A stretch of 64,000 bases of DNA from the NCBI RefSeq assembly GCF_041320705.1, contig NZ_JBGGTQ010000001.1, positions 186,001 through 250,000 on the forward strand. Direction: 5' to 3'. This DNA comes from Kineococcus mangrovi (GTDB lineage Bacteria > Actinomycetota > Actinomycetes > Actinomycetales > Kineococcaceae). The notes below the pieces were generated by a model that did no database searches, was not told where the DNA came from, and worked only from the letters and a program-made list of their open reading frames with translations. Shown here piece by piece: positions 36,241 to 45,013 of the stretch (positions within the stretch are counted from its first letter, which is position 1; each line of letters begins with the position of its first letter). Made by a program: the position numbers and the translations under genes.

Positions 36241-37518
36241 TCAGGACAGGTTGAGGGCGTCCACCTCGGACTGCGCCACCGCGAGCTCGGTGGCCGGATC
36301 GGCTCCGGACACCAGCACCCGCTCCAGCGCCTCCATGACGGGGCGCATGATCTGGTCGGTGCTGGCCTCGTAGCCCGGGATGAGCGTGCTGCGCGAGTTC
36401 GCGGCGAGGTCGGCGAAGGTCGGCGCCCACGGGTTGGCGGCGGCGAAGTCGGGATCGACCGGCACGTCCGTGGCCAGCGCGTCGGGACCGGAGGCCAGCC
36501 GCAACGACTGCTGGCCCTCCTCCGACAGCAGCCAGGTGAGGAACGTGTTGGCCGCGGCGGCGTGCTCGCTGTGGGTGCTGATGCCCAGGTAGATCTGCTG
36601 GTGCGCTCCGGGGTTCTGGAACGGCAGTGGCGCCGAGTACAGCTCCGCGGCCTGCAGGGCACCGCCGTTGCCGATGTTGAGGGTCCCGCCGCTGTTGTCG
36701 ATGCTGAAACCGACCTGCCCCTCCTTGAACCTGTTCCGCTGGGTCGGCATGTCGTCACCGATGGGCATGACGGCGGCGTCGTAGACGCTCTTGAACGCCG
36801 CGAACGCGGCGGCGGCCTCGGGGGTGTCGATGGTCAGCTCGCCGTCGGCGTCGACCCACTCCACCCCGTGGCCGTAGGCCCAGTTCTGGAAGTCCATCAT
36901 CCAGCCGCTGAAGTCGGCGATGAGGTGGCGGCCGGTGAACCCCACCGCACCGGTCGCCGCCTGGACGCCCTGCGCGGAGGCGATGAGCTCCTCGACCGTG
37001 GTGGGCACCGCGGCACCGGCCCGGTCCACGAGCGTCTTGTCGTAGATCATCGCGTAGACGGCGCGCTGCCACGCGATGCCGTACCGCACGTCGTCCAGGA
37101 CGCCGTTGTCGGCGGTCGTGTTGAGCTCGACCCCGTCGGTCACCTCGTCGTCCACCTCGACGAGGAGCCCGGCGTCGGCGAGCTGGTAGAACAGGGCCTC
37201 CTGGGCGATGACGATGTCGGGCCCCTGGCCTGCACCCATCTCCGTGGTGATCTTGCTGGTGTAGTCGGCCGACGCGATGGCCTCCTGCTCCAGGGTGATG
37301 TCGGGGTGGGAGTCCTCGAACTTCTTGACCGCGGCCCACAGCTTCTCCCCGCGCAGCGCGTCCAGCCACTGCGAGTTCGAGAGCACGAGGGTGACCGGTC
37401 CGTCCGCCGTCCCGCCGGAGGCGTCGGAGCCCGAACCGCAGGCACCGACGGTGCCGAGGACACCGGTTCCGAGGGCGACGGCACCGAAGGTCCGCAGGGC
37501 GTGGCGACGCGTGGTCAT
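36241..37518 (-). CDS. ABC transporter extracellular solute-binding lipoprotein
   Basis: The 425-residue binding protein has a Tat-type signal (TTRRHALRTFG) with lipobox LGTVGAC near residue 27, so it should be exported folded and lipid-anchored. The mature part is of the family 1 (maltose-type) fold: LRGEKLWAAVKKFEDSHPDITLEQE, GQGPDIVIAQ, EELIASAQGV, NRFKEGQVGFSIDNSGGTLNI and AAAANTFLTWLLSEEGQQSL. ATG 37518 is chosen because it starts the signal. It delivers substrate to the two permeases downstream in the operon. Confidence 0.92.
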   Translation of the reverse strand: MTTRRHALRTFGAVALGTGVLGTVGACGSGSDASGGTADGPVTLVLSNSQWLDALRGEKLWAAVKKFEDSHPDITLEQEAIASADYTSKITTEMGAGQGPDIVIAQEALFYQLADAGLLVEVDDEVTDGVELNTTADNGVLDDVRYGIAWQRAVYAMIYDKTLVDRAGAAVPTTVEELIASAQGVQAATGAVGFTGRHLIADFSGWMMDFQNWAYGHGVEWVDADGELTIDTPEAAAAFAAFKSVYDAAVMPIGDDMPTQRNRFKEGQVGFSIDNSGGTLNIGNGGALQAAELYSAPLPFQNPGAHQQIYLGISTHSEHAAAANTFLTWLLSEEGQQSLRLASGPDALATDVPVDPDFAAANPWAPTFADLAANSRSTLIPGYEASTDQIMRPVMEALERVLVSGADPATELAVAQSEVDALNLS

Positions 37519-37561
37519 CAGTGGTTCCGTTCCTGTCGTGGGAGAGGGGGTCGTCAACGGC

Positions 37562-38518
37562 TCAACCGGCCTGCGGCCAGTTCCAGGCGTTCTCCGGGGC
37601 GAACCGGGAGGCGAAGTCGGTGGCGATGTCGTTGCGCTGGGCGATCCACACCCCGTCGTGACCGCGCACGTGCTCCAGGAAGCGTTGCAGGGAGCGGACC
37701 CGACCGGGGCGCATGATGCGGGCGTGCAGACCGATCGACATCATCCGGCCGGTCTCGGTGGACTCGGCGTAGAGCACGTCGAACGCGTCGCGCAGGTAGT
37801 CGAAGAAGTCGGTCGACCCGGTGAAACCGGGCCCGGACTGCCCGCCCCAGAAGCGGGCGTCGTTCGTGTCCACCGCGTACGGCAGGACGAGCATCGGACG
37901 ACCCGAGACGTCCGCGTAGTAGGGCAGGTCGTCGTTCGCCGTGGCCGAGTCGTAGAGGAAACCCTCCTCGGCCAGGATCCGCCGGGTGCGTTCGGTGATC
38001 GGCGGGCGGGGGAACGCGCCGAAGATCTTCTTGCCGGTGAGTTCCAGCGTCTGGTCCACGGAGTGGCGCAGGTCGGCCCGCTCCGCTTCCTCGGTGCGGT
38101 CGAGCACCGAGATGGACCGGCTGCCGTGGGAGACGAAGTCGCAGTCCTCGTCGGCCAGGGCCTTGGCCAGGGCCGGGTGCACGTCCAGCGCCTCCGAGGA
38201 CGCGAACACGGAGAAGGGCGCGTCGAACTCGCGGAAGATGCGCAGGAGCCGCCAGATGCCGGCACGGGCGCCGTACTCGTACTCCCCCTCCTGCATCAGG
38301 TCCCGCTCGGAGTCCGGCAGGGCGCTGCGGACCCAGGTCCGCGAGTCCCGGCCCCCGTCCCCCAGGAGCGGGCTGCGCTCGGTGCCCTCCTCGTAGTTGA
38401 CGGCGAGGTTGACGGCGACCCGCGCCTGGTCCCGCCACTGGAAGCGGGGCAGGTCCTGGCCGTAGCCGAGGAAGTCGCGAGGGCGTTCGCCGGCGCGGGC
38501 GTTCCAGTCGAGTGTCAC
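37562..38518 (-). CDS. PuuE-type (allantoinase-like) polysaccharide deacetylase family hydrolase
   Basis: The 318-residue protein resembles the cofactor-independent allantoinase PuuE: PRDFLGYGQDLPRFQWRDQARVAVNLAVNYEEGTERS, EYGARAGIWRLLRIF, FVSHGSRSI, GAFPRPPITERTRRILAEEGFLYDSATANDDLPYY, VLPYAVDTNDARFW and MMSIGLHARIMRPGRVRSLQRFLEHVRGHDGVWIAQRNDIA. The reaction is probably hydrolysis of allantoin or a related cyclic ureide. GTG 38518 has GGAGGGG upstream. It is the first gene of the operon, directly behind the regulatory region. Confidence 0.82.
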   Translation of the reverse strand: MTLDWNARAGERPRDFLGYGQDLPRFQWRDQARVAVNLAVNYEEGTERSPLLGDGGRDSRTWVRSALPDSERDLMQEGEYEYGARAGIWRLLRIFREFDAPFSVFASSEALDVHPALAKALADEDCDFVSHGSRSISVLDRTEEAERADLRHSVDQTLELTGKKIFGAFPRPPITERTRRILAEEGFLYDSATANDDLPYYADVSGRPMLVLPYAVDTNDARFWGGQSGPGFTGSTDFFDYLRDAFDVLYAESTETGRMMSIGLHARIMRPGRVRSLQRFLEHVRGHDGVWIAQRNDIATDFASRFAPENAWNWPQAG

Positions 38519-38594
38519 GGTGTCGGCCCCTCCGTGTGACGTTCTGTATGACGAGGCGGTCCAGATCGGTGCGCACGTGATTCTCAGCGCTTTC

Positions 38595-38606
38595 GTGTAA
38601 TACAAG
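38595..38606 (-). promoter_or_regulatory. Candidate GntR operator over the -10 of the ureide operon
   Basis: TGTA-A-TACA (38596-38604) is a perfect palindrome of the TTGTATACAA type used by FadR-subfamily GntR proteins. On the minus strand it contains TATTAC, which could serve as the -10. A GntR gene is the last member of the operon. Confidence 0.5.
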
Positions 38607-38620
38607 ACTGCACCCGCCAT

Positions 38621-38658
38621 GTTTCTGCGGGTCACATCGCGCGTAACGTCGGTGTTAC
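38621..38658 (-). promoter_or_regulatory. GlnR-like box upstream of the ureide operon
   Basis: Read on the minus strand: GTAAC-n6-GTTAC-n6-TGTGA-n6-GAAAC. Three of the four boxes match the GlnR pattern with exact spacing; the third is poor. It lies about 100 nt upstream of the GTG at 38518 and 18 nt upstream of the TATTAC element. Confidence 0.5.
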
Positions 38659-38815
38659 GACAGCCGGCGCACCCCAGCAGGCCCGGACGGCTCACGCCCC
38701 GGCGCGGTGGCGGTGCGCGAGGTGGCAGGTCGACGGGCAGGGGTGCGCCCCGCGCACGAACCTCTGGCGCGCGGCTCCGGTCACCACCTCGACGTGGTCG
38801 CCCTGCCGGCGGTCC
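38659..38815. other. Intergenic stretch between Ter cluster and ureide operon
   Basis: The 157 bp between the GlnR-like box and the HAD gene stop hold no supported gene. A minus-strand frame through 38692-38800 contains an HPCPSTCHLAHRHR segment, but its start would lie in the HAD gene and no family supports it. Confidence 0.4.
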
Positions 38816-39712
38816 TCAGGCGGTGGTGTCGTCGCGGCCGTGGACGCGCCCACCCGCGTCGTGCCCGACGGCACCGGGACGGGGCCCACGAGGAGCGACG
38901 GCGTGGTCCAGCAGCCAGCGGGCGATCTCCTCCCCCGCCGCCGCCCCGACCGCCGTCGTCAGCTCGACCCCCGGGTGCTCCCACCCGGTCCGCAGGAGTT
39001 CCCCGTGGCGGGGACGACGGGCCGCGCGGGCCGCGACGAGCAGGTCCACGTCCAGCAGGGAGTCCCCGGCGGCGACGAAACCGTCCGCACCGCAGCGGGA
39101 GACGACCTCGGCGACGGCGGCGGACTTCGTCAGCGGGCGCGGGACGGCGTAGAGCTTGCGCCCCTGGAGGGACACGGTGAAACCCCAGCCGTCGAGCACC
39201 GCGGTGAGTTCGCCCAGGCGGGGACCTTCCAGTTCCACGCGCTGGCCCTCGCGCAGGACGACGTACCCGAACAACCCGGGCACCTCGCGCACCGCCGGTT
39301 CCTCCGACCCCGGGACGGCCGCGACGAGGTCACCGGCCAGGCGGCGCAGTTCCGCGACGACGTCGGCGACGGGCGCGCAGCCCGCGAGCCGTCCGCGGAC
39401 CGCGGCGTCCCACCCGGCGTCGGGGGAACCGTCGACGAGGACGACTCCCCCGTTGGCGCACACCGCGTACCGCGGTGACCGGCCCGGCCAGCGGATCCGC
39501 TGGTACTGCTCGACGGTCCGCGTCGTCACGGGGACGAGACGTCCCGACGCGACGAGGTCGCCCAGGACCGCCCACGCCCCGGGCGTGACCCAGGAGATCG
39601 TGCCGCCGCGGTACTCCTCGACGGGGACGAGACCGGCGACGTCGGCCTGGGCCGACCGGGCGGAGAACACCAGGGTCTGGTCCAGGTCGCTCGCCGCCAG
39701 CAGTCCGGTCAC
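38816..39712 (-). CDS. HAD-family phosphatase of the Ter biosynthetic module
   Basis: The 298-residue product has HAD motif I in SDLDQTLVFS, motif II around VPVTTRTVEQ, Lys in TKSAAVAEV, and motif IV GFVAAGDSLLDVDLL. An insertion (cap) fills about 90-190. HAD phosphoesterases of this type accompany Ter proteins in a predicted nucleoside-like metabolite pathway. GTG 39712 overlaps the StiP stop by 4 nt. It is the last gene of the coupled chain. Confidence 0.85.
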   Translation of the reverse strand: MTGLLAASDLDQTLVFSARSAQADVAGLVPVEEYRGGTISWVTPGAWAVLGDLVASGRLVPVTTRTVEQYQRIRWPGRSPRYAVCANGGVVLVDGSPDAGWDAAVRGRLAGCAPVADVVAELRRLAGDLVAAVPGSEEPAVREVPGLFGYVVLREGQRVELEGPRLGELTAVLDGWGFTVSLQGRKLYAVPRPLTKSAAVAEVVSRCGADGFVAAGDSLLDVDLLVAARAARRPRHGELLRTGWEHPGVELTTAVGAAAGEEIARWLLDHAVAPRGPRPGAVGHDAGGRVHGRDDTTA

Positions 39713-40860
39713 GACACCGCCCGCCCGTCCGCGCCCGTGGCCCCGCGGGTGAACCGCGGGTGGATGAGCCCGATGGCCGAGTAGGACAACCCGGGCACCT
39801 CCTCCACGACGACACCGCGCTGGTCGGCGAGCAGCCGGACGTGGGCGAGGTCGTCGGGGTGGGCCAGTTCCGCCTCGGGCCGCACGAGGACGCGCCACGG
39901 CACGCGGCGCAGCAGGACGCGGGTCGTCTCCCCCACCCCGGGTTTGACGAGGTTCACGTCCCCGATGCCGTAGTGCTCGCTGACGCGTTCCACCTCGGCC
40001 CAGCCGGTGAACGACGCCTGCCGGTCCCCGGACCGGACGGCCGCGACCGCCCCGGGCACCTCGGGCGCCACGTCGTCGAAGCAGGCGGTGACCTCGTCGA
40101 GGAACCGCTGCGACAGGTCGGCCGGTGCGAGCTCGGCGTAGAACTTCGCACCGTGGAACTGCCCGGGCCCGATGAGGCGGTCGTTGAGGACGGTGCGCGA
40201 GACGAGGCCGGAGACGGTGGAGTTCAGGCACGCCGAGGGCACGAGGTAGTCCTCGCGGGTGCCGAAGGTCCGCACGCAGCGGCCCGGGTCCGCCAGCACG
40301 GCGAGGTCGTCGCTGAACCCCGCGTCCAGGGCGGCCAGGGCGGCCGACAGCTCGCGGACGATCGCCCCCTTCCCGGTCCACCCGTCGACGAAGACGATCT
40401 GCGCGGGGTCGTGCTGCCCGGCGGCCCAGCGCAGGGCCAGCTCGTCGATCCCCCTGCCGCGCACGATGGAGACGGCCACGTGCGGCCAGTGCAGCCCCTG
40501 CCGGGCCGCCCAGCGCCGCAGCAGGATCCCGACGGGCGTGCCGGCCCGCGCCAGGGAGGCGAGCATGAGGTCCGGCCCCCGCTCGGCGCGCAGCACCTCG
40601 GCCACGACCGCCACGCCGAGCGCGACGCGACGGGCGCCGCGGGCCAGGGCGTCCAGGAACAGCCGCTGGTACTCCTGGCTCGGCTGGTACTCCACGGGCA
40701 AGGACTCGGCGTAGTGCGCGCCACCGCTCTGGACGGCCTCCTCGCGCTCCTCGGCGGGGGCCTCGAGGTCGGCGCCGGACAGGTCGGTGAGCAACCAGCT
40801 CACCTCGTCCGGCCGGTAGCTGCCGAACCGGGGTCCGGACAGCGGGGTCGGGAGGTTCAC
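39709..40860 (-). CDS. StiP-family protein (predicted cysteine protease, Ter module)
   Basis: This 383-residue protein matches the StiP domain: FGSYRPDEVSWLLTDL, SGGAHYAESLPVEYQPSQEYQRLF, VSIVRGRGIDELALRW, FVDGWTGKGAIVRELSAAL, LVPSACLNSTVSGLVSRTVLN and GQFHGAKFYAEL. Conserved Cys in PSACLNST is the likely nucleophile. The family is known from tellurium-resistance-associated operons. GTG 40860 overlaps the stop of the phosphoribosyltransferase gene. Confidence 0.85.
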   Translation of the reverse strand: MNLPTPLSGPRFGSYRPDEVSWLLTDLSGADLEAPAEEREEAVQSGGAHYAESLPVEYQPSQEYQRLFLDALARGARRVALGVAVVAEVLRAERGPDLMLASLARAGTPVGILLRRWAARQGLHWPHVAVSIVRGRGIDELALRWAAGQHDPAQIVFVDGWTGKGAIVRELSAALAALDAGFSDDLAVLADPGRCVRTFGTREDYLVPSACLNSTVSGLVSRTVLNDRLIGPGQFHGAKFYAELAPADLSQRFLDEVTACFDDVAPEVPGAVAAVRSGDRQASFTGWAEVERVSEHYGIGDVNLVKPGVGETTRVLLRRVPWRVLVRPEAELAHPDDLAHVRLLADQRGVVVEEVPGLSYSAIGLIHPRFTRGATGADGRAVS

Positions 40861-42242
40861 GCGGGGTCTCTCCAGGTGTCGGCGGGCAGGGTGAGCAGCA
40901 GCAGGCGGCCGGTGTGCGGGGCGAGCGCGGCGAGCACGCCGTCGGGGGCGTGCAGCGCGGCCGGGTCGGAAGCGCCGTCCACGACGAGCAGCACCGCGTC
41001 CCAGCCGCCGGGCCGGGCCACGTTGTGCGCGTACCGGACACCCGGCCCGTCCTGCGCCGGGTCGTGGGAGCAGAACGCGACGGAGCTGCGGACCGCGTAC
41101 CCGGGGTCGTCGACCGCCAGGACGGGCGAGCGGGTCGTGGAGGAGAACCGCACCCCGCCCGCACCGGCGGACCGGTCCGCGAGCGCCGCCGCGACGGCCA
41201 GGGGGGCGTGCAGCAGTTCCTCGGTCCCCAGGACGAGGACGTCTCCCCCTCGCGGCAACGCCTCCAGCAGCGCGTCGAGGGCACCGGGCCGGACGAGGGC
41301 CGCGTCGAGGGCGGCCTCGTGGCCCGGTGGTGTGCCGAAGCGGGCCGTCGTGGCCAGGCCGCCGGGCCACTCGAGCGCGACGGGGGTCACGTCCGGGACG
41401 GGCCGCGGGCGGGGGGTGACGGGCTCGACGCGGGCGGCCAGTCCCGCGCCGCGTTCCAGGACCCCGGCGGGCAGCGCGACGCTCCCGGTGGCGAGGGCGA
41501 CGACGTCGACGCGGGCGCCGAGCTCGGCGACCAGGGCGGCCGCGCGGTCGCGGTCGGCGGCCGAGCGCAGGTCGACGAGACCGGCGACGACGTAGTGCGC
41601 GTGCGGGGCGAGGGCGTGGACGGCGCGCAGGGTGTTCGCGACGGTCCGGCCCGTGGACAGCTCGTCGTCGACGAGGACGACGGGTGCGGCGGGGTCGGCG
41701 AGCCGGGCGCGGACGACGGGGTCGGTCGGCAGCAGCCGGTGCCCGGTGGCGTGGGAGTGCTCCTCCTGGAAACCGGCCCAGTCGCGCGCACCGGGGACGT
41801 CGCGCCGGGTGGAGTGCAGTCCCGCCGCGCCGAGGGCCTGGGCGACGGCGTGCCCGAGGCCGGTGGCGGTCTCGGCGTACCCGAGGACGACGACGTCGGG
41901 CCGGGCGGGCGGGCGGTGCGCGGCGCTCAGGACGGCGTGCGCGGCGGCGCCGTCCCCGGCCAGCGCGGCGCGCCACGTCCCGGTCGGGGCACCGGGCGCG
42001 TCGGGCGCGCCGAGGGCGGCCGCGACCTGCGCCCCGAGCCGCAGCCCCGCGGCGCGCACGAGGCGCGGGTCGGTGGGTACGTGCTTGCCGAGGACGGTGC
42101 TGACGAGCAGGTGGGCGCGGCGGGGGTTGCGGCGCAGGGCCAGCCCGAGCAGGTCGTGGACGTCGAGGCCGTCGACGCCGGGGGGCCCCTCGACGCTCAC
42201 GCCGAGCCGCCCACCCACCCAGTCGCGCGGGGTGACCGTCAC
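40857..42242 (-). CDS. Phosphoribosyltransferase of the Ter module
   Basis: The 461-residue protein has a PRTase domain with the PRPP loop VVLVDDELSTGRTVANTLRAV (about 190-210) and VVVLGYAETATGLGHAVAQAL. A C-terminal TRSP-like domain has VLVLGTEELLHAPLAVAAAL and VLLVVDGASDPAALHAP. Such enzymes are proposed to build a nucleoside-like compound with the CitE-like and HAD partners. GTG 42242 overlaps the previous stop by 4 nt. Confidence 0.85.
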   Translation of the reverse strand: MTVTPRDWVGGRLGVSVEGPPGVDGLDVHDLLGLALRRNPRRAHLLVSTVLGKHVPTDPRLVRAAGLRLGAQVAAALGAPDAPGAPTGTWRAALAGDGAAAHAVLSAAHRPPARPDVVVLGYAETATGLGHAVAQALGAAGLHSTRRDVPGARDWAGFQEEHSHATGHRLLPTDPVVRARLADPAAPVVLVDDELSTGRTVANTLRAVHALAPHAHYVVAGLVDLRSAADRDRAAALVAELGARVDVVALATGSVALPAGVLERGAGLAARVEPVTPRPRPVPDVTPVALEWPGGLATTARFGTPPGHEAALDAALVRPGALDALLEALPRGGDVLVLGTEELLHAPLAVAAALADRSAGAGGVRFSSTTRSPVLAVDDPGYAVRSSVAFCSHDPAQDGPGVRYAHNVARPGGWDAVLLVVDGASDPAALHAPDGVLAALAPHTGRLLLLTLPADTWRDPA

Positions 42243-43444
42243 GGGCGCCCGCCCGCCCGGACCCGTCGCCACGCCTCGTCCTGCTCCTGCAGCAGGTTCG
42301 CGTAGGAGACGTCCTCGCGGGCCACGCCGAAGGCGCGGGCGCGGGCCAGGACGCGCTCGGCCCACGCCCGGTGCGGGCCGGCCTCGTTCATCTTGTTCCG
42401 GTACGCCGAGGCCATCGCCCCGCCGCCGGACTGCGCGACCACGTCGGTGGCGTCGCAGAAGTCCTCGTGCGTGACGACGGACATCGCGTGCACGACGGCG
42501 ACGTGCGAGGGGTGGATGACGGTCTTGCCCTGCAGCCCGTTCACCTGGTCCAGCACGAGCTCGCGGACGAGGCCGTCGAGGTCGTCGGCGATGAGCTGCT
42601 CGCGCAGCTCCTCCGCGCCCTCGGCGAAGGGGCTGGCCGCCAGCGAGGTGCGGAACACCCGCTCCCCGGAGCTGAAGTGCTCCCACACGGGCGCGGTGAT
42701 GGGGTAGCCGCTGCCGTCGGCCCGGCCGAGGACGTTGATGACGTCCCCGAGGACGTCCGCGACGACCCGCACGTCCCAGACCGTCGACCCGCGCGGGCGG
42801 CGGAGCCCGTAGGCCGAGGACAGGTCGGTCGCGCCCGTGCGGACGGCGAGGACGACGTCGCGGTGGGCGTCGAGGACGTCGCGGACGGCGAACAGCGCCT
42901 CGTGGCGGGTGTCGAGGTGCGCGACGTCCCGGCTCTCCAGGACGGGCATCGCCCACAGCCGGCGGCCCGCGCGCTCGGAGGCCGTCGCGACGGCCTCGAG
43001 CCACTCCCGGGGGTCCGGTTGCCCGGCGCCGCCGAACTTGGGCACGACGAACCCGAGCAGGCAGTCCAGCCCGACCCCGGCCCGGTCGACGACGTCGAGG
43101 AGCTGGCGGGGCGTGCGGGCGCGCAGGAAGAGCATGAGCGGCTGCCCGTGGGACCACTCCGGGGTCCGGGCCAGCCCGGCGAGCTCGCGGACGAGGATCT
43201 CCTCGGCCTGCGCGACCCGGTCGTCCGGCACGGAGTCCTCCAGGCACGCCACCGCCGACAGCACGCCGCGGCGGGCGAGCCGCAGGAGGTCACCGGCGAG
43301 GCGCTCGCGGGTGGCCGGGCTGTACAGCGTCGCCCCGAGGGCCACGGCCAGCTCGTCCCGCCCGGCCGTGACGTCCACCGGCTGCGGCGGGTGCAGGAAG
43401 AGCCGTCGCTCCTGCTCCTCGTCGAAGGTGGCGAAGTGCCGCAC
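42239..43444 (-). CDS. HpcH/HpaI aldolase/citrate lyase (CitE-like) family protein
   Basis: The 401-residue TIM-barrel protein has LEDSVPDDRVAQAEE, FVVPKFGGAGQPDPREWLEAV, LWAMPVLESRDVAHLDTR, VRTGATDLSSAYGLRRPRGSTVWDV, and KTVIHPSHVAVVHAM. These are the usual Glu/Asp metal and CoA-site elements in modified form. The family member found in Ter operons is predicted to cleave or join C-C bonds in the metabolite pathway. GTG 43444 is 9 nt after the TerD stop. Confidence 0.85.
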   Translation of the reverse strand: MRHFATFDEEQERRLFLHPPQPVDVTAGRDELAVALGATLYSPATRERLAGDLLRLARRGVLSAVACLEDSVPDDRVAQAEEILVRELAGLARTPEWSHGQPLMLFLRARTPRQLLDVVDRAGVGLDCLLGFVVPKFGGAGQPDPREWLEAVATASERAGRRLWAMPVLESRDVAHLDTRHEALFAVRDVLDAHRDVVLAVRTGATDLSSAYGLRRPRGSTVWDVRVVADVLGDVINVLGRADGSGYPITAPVWEHFSSGERVFRTSLAASPFAEGAEELREQLIADDLDGLVRELVLDQVNGLQGKTVIHPSHVAVVHAMSVVTHEDFCDATDVVAQSGGGAMASAYRNKMNEAGPHRAWAERVLARARAFGVAREDVSYANLLQEQDEAWRRVRAGGRP

Positions 43445-43453
43445 CGCCGTGGC

Positions 43454-44032
43454 TCAGAGGTGGGCCGCGACGGCGTCGCGCAGGTCCCGGATGTGCCGGC
43501 CCTGCGCCGGGGCACCGATGGCGGTCATCGCCCACCCCGAGCCCTCGCGGGTCAGCTTGGCCATGACGAGCGCGGTGTGCGGGCCCGCCTCGGACAGCTC
43601 GTAGCGCGCGAGCTCCACCTGCTGGGCCCCGGCGGCGTCGACGAGGCGGCACACCGCGTTCTGCACCTGGCCGAAGTTCTGGCCGGTGAAGCTGGAGACG
43701 GTGAAGACGAGCGTCTGCACCGCGGCGGGCACGGCGGGCAGGTCCAGGTGGACCACCTCGTCGTCGCCGTCACCCTCACCGGTGAGGTTGTCGCCGCTGT
43801 GGGTGACGGACCCGTCCTTGCTGCGCAGCTGCTGGAACCACACCTCGTCGAGGAGCTTCCCGCCGCCGTCGAAGAGCAGGACGCTGGCGTCCAGGTCGAT
43901 GTCCACGGCCTTCTTGCGGAACAGGCCCTTGGCGACGGCGTCCCAGCCCAGCCCCATGAAGACGCGGGTGAGCTCCCCGCCGCCGGACTTGCTCAGCGAC
44001 AGCTTCTGGCCCTTGGTGAGGCTGACGGCCAT
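43454..44032 (-). CDS. terD: TerD-family protein
   Basis: The 192-residue cytosolic stress protein has the TerD beta-sandwich: SLTKGQKLSLSK, VFMGLGWDA, the Ca2+-binding motif GDNLTGEGDGDDE (about 80-92), and FGQVQNAVCRLVD. It lies between the TerD-like gene at 44087 and the CitE-like gene and has the usual length. TerD proteins bind calcium and are tied to tellurite, phage and oxidative stress responses. Confidence 0.92.
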   Translation of the reverse strand: MAVSLTKGQKLSLSKSGGGELTRVFMGLGWDAVAKGLFRKKAVDIDLDASVLLFDGGGKLLDEVWFQQLRSKDGSVTHSGDNLTGEGDGDDEVVHLDLPAVPAAVQTLVFTVSSFTGQNFGQVQNAVCRLVDAAGAQQVELARYELSEAGPHTALVMAKLTREGSGWAMTAIGAPAQGRHIRDLRDAVAAHL

Positions 44033-44086
44033 GGTGTTCCTCCGGTGGGTCGGGTGCTCGGGTGGTCGGGTGGGGACGGGCGGGGC

Positions 44087-44962
44087 TCAGGACGGGCGGG
44101 GCACGGTGCCCTCGGCGTTCCAGTCGAGGTCGAAACCGTAGGCCAGCGCGACCTCGCGCGTCGTCCCCTCGAAGAACTCGTTCTCGCGGCGAACGACCAG
44201 GTCCCCCGCCACGTCGTGGATCGAGGCGAGGGCGCACGTCCGCGCGCCCGCCGGCGGGTCCTGGGCCCACATCTGCACGGTGCCGGCGCCGCGACGGGCG
44301 ATCGTCAGGTGCGGCGCCAGCGCCGCGTAGTCCGGCGCCACCGGTCCGGTGGCGTAGACGTAGAAGACCATCCGCCGCAGCAGGTCCAGGTGGGCGGCGT
44401 CGGCGAGGACCTCCTCACCCGCCTGCTCGTGGCGCGCCCCCAGGCGCAGGACCTGCCGGGCGCCGAAGCCGGGGGCGGCGAGCAGCTCACCCAGGGACTG
44501 CAGCGCACCGCAGTGGCGGTCGCGCGTCTCCCAGAAGCACCCCAGGTGGACGTCGGAGGACCGGTGCAGCCCCGTGGAGGTCACCTGCTGCTCCCACTGC
44601 AGGGTGAAGCGCAGGCTGCCGGAGCCGCGCCCGGCCGCGGGGACCGTGAGGCTGGGACGCTCCGCGTCCAGGACGGTGCGCCGCTCGCTGGCCCGTGCCT
44701 GCCCCACGACCGCGGCCGGCGGCGGGCTCACGGGCCGGGACGGCGGGCGGGCCTCGGCGCGCGCGGCCGGGGCGGGGGCAGGACGGGGCGCGGGGGCCGA
44801 TCGCCGGTCCGGTCGCCGGGCCGGTGGCGGGGCCGTCGCCGGGGTCGCCGCCGGGGCGGGCCGCGGGGACGGGTTCAGGTGGTCGGCGAGGGTGCGGGTG
44901 CTGCGCCGCGGCACGGGGTGCCCGAGGAAGTTGTGCACCGCCGCGTCCGGCCGCCTGTCCAC
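44087..44962 (-). CDS. Extended TerD-like protein with Pro/Ala-rich N-terminus
   Basis: The product has 291 residues. Residues 1-100 are Pro/Ala/Arg-rich and probably disordered. The C-terminal domain resembles a divergent TerD/tellurium-resistance fold: SLRFTLQWEQ, SDVHLGCFWETRD, ALQSLG, VFYVYATGPVAPDYAALAPHLTIARRGAGTVQM, CALASIHDVAGDLVVRRENEFFEG and the terminal ALAYGFDLDWNAEG. The GDN-type calcium motif of TerD is missing. ATG 44962 is used. Confidence 0.72.
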   Translation of the reverse strand: MDRRPDAAVHNFLGHPVPRRSTRTLADHLNPSPRPAPAATPATAPPPARRPDRRSAPAPRPAPAPAARAEARPPSRPVSPPPAAVVGQARASERRTVLDAERPSLTVPAAGRGSGSLRFTLQWEQQVTSTGLHRSSDVHLGCFWETRDRHCGALQSLGELLAAPGFGARQVLRLGARHEQAGEEVLADAAHLDLLRRMVFYVYATGPVAPDYAALAPHLTIARRGAGTVQMWAQDPPAGARTCALASIHDVAGDLVVRRENEFFEGTTREVALAYGFDLDWNAEGTVPRPS

Positions 44963-45013
44963 CGCTCTCCTCCGTCCTGTCCGCCTCCGTCCCCGTCGAA
45001 CCCCCGGCCCGGG

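Noticed and set aside
38692-38889. Small minus-strand frame with HPCPSTCHLAHRHR
   Set aside because: The Cys/His pattern is suggestive, but the start lies in the HAD gene, there is no ribosome-binding site and no known family.
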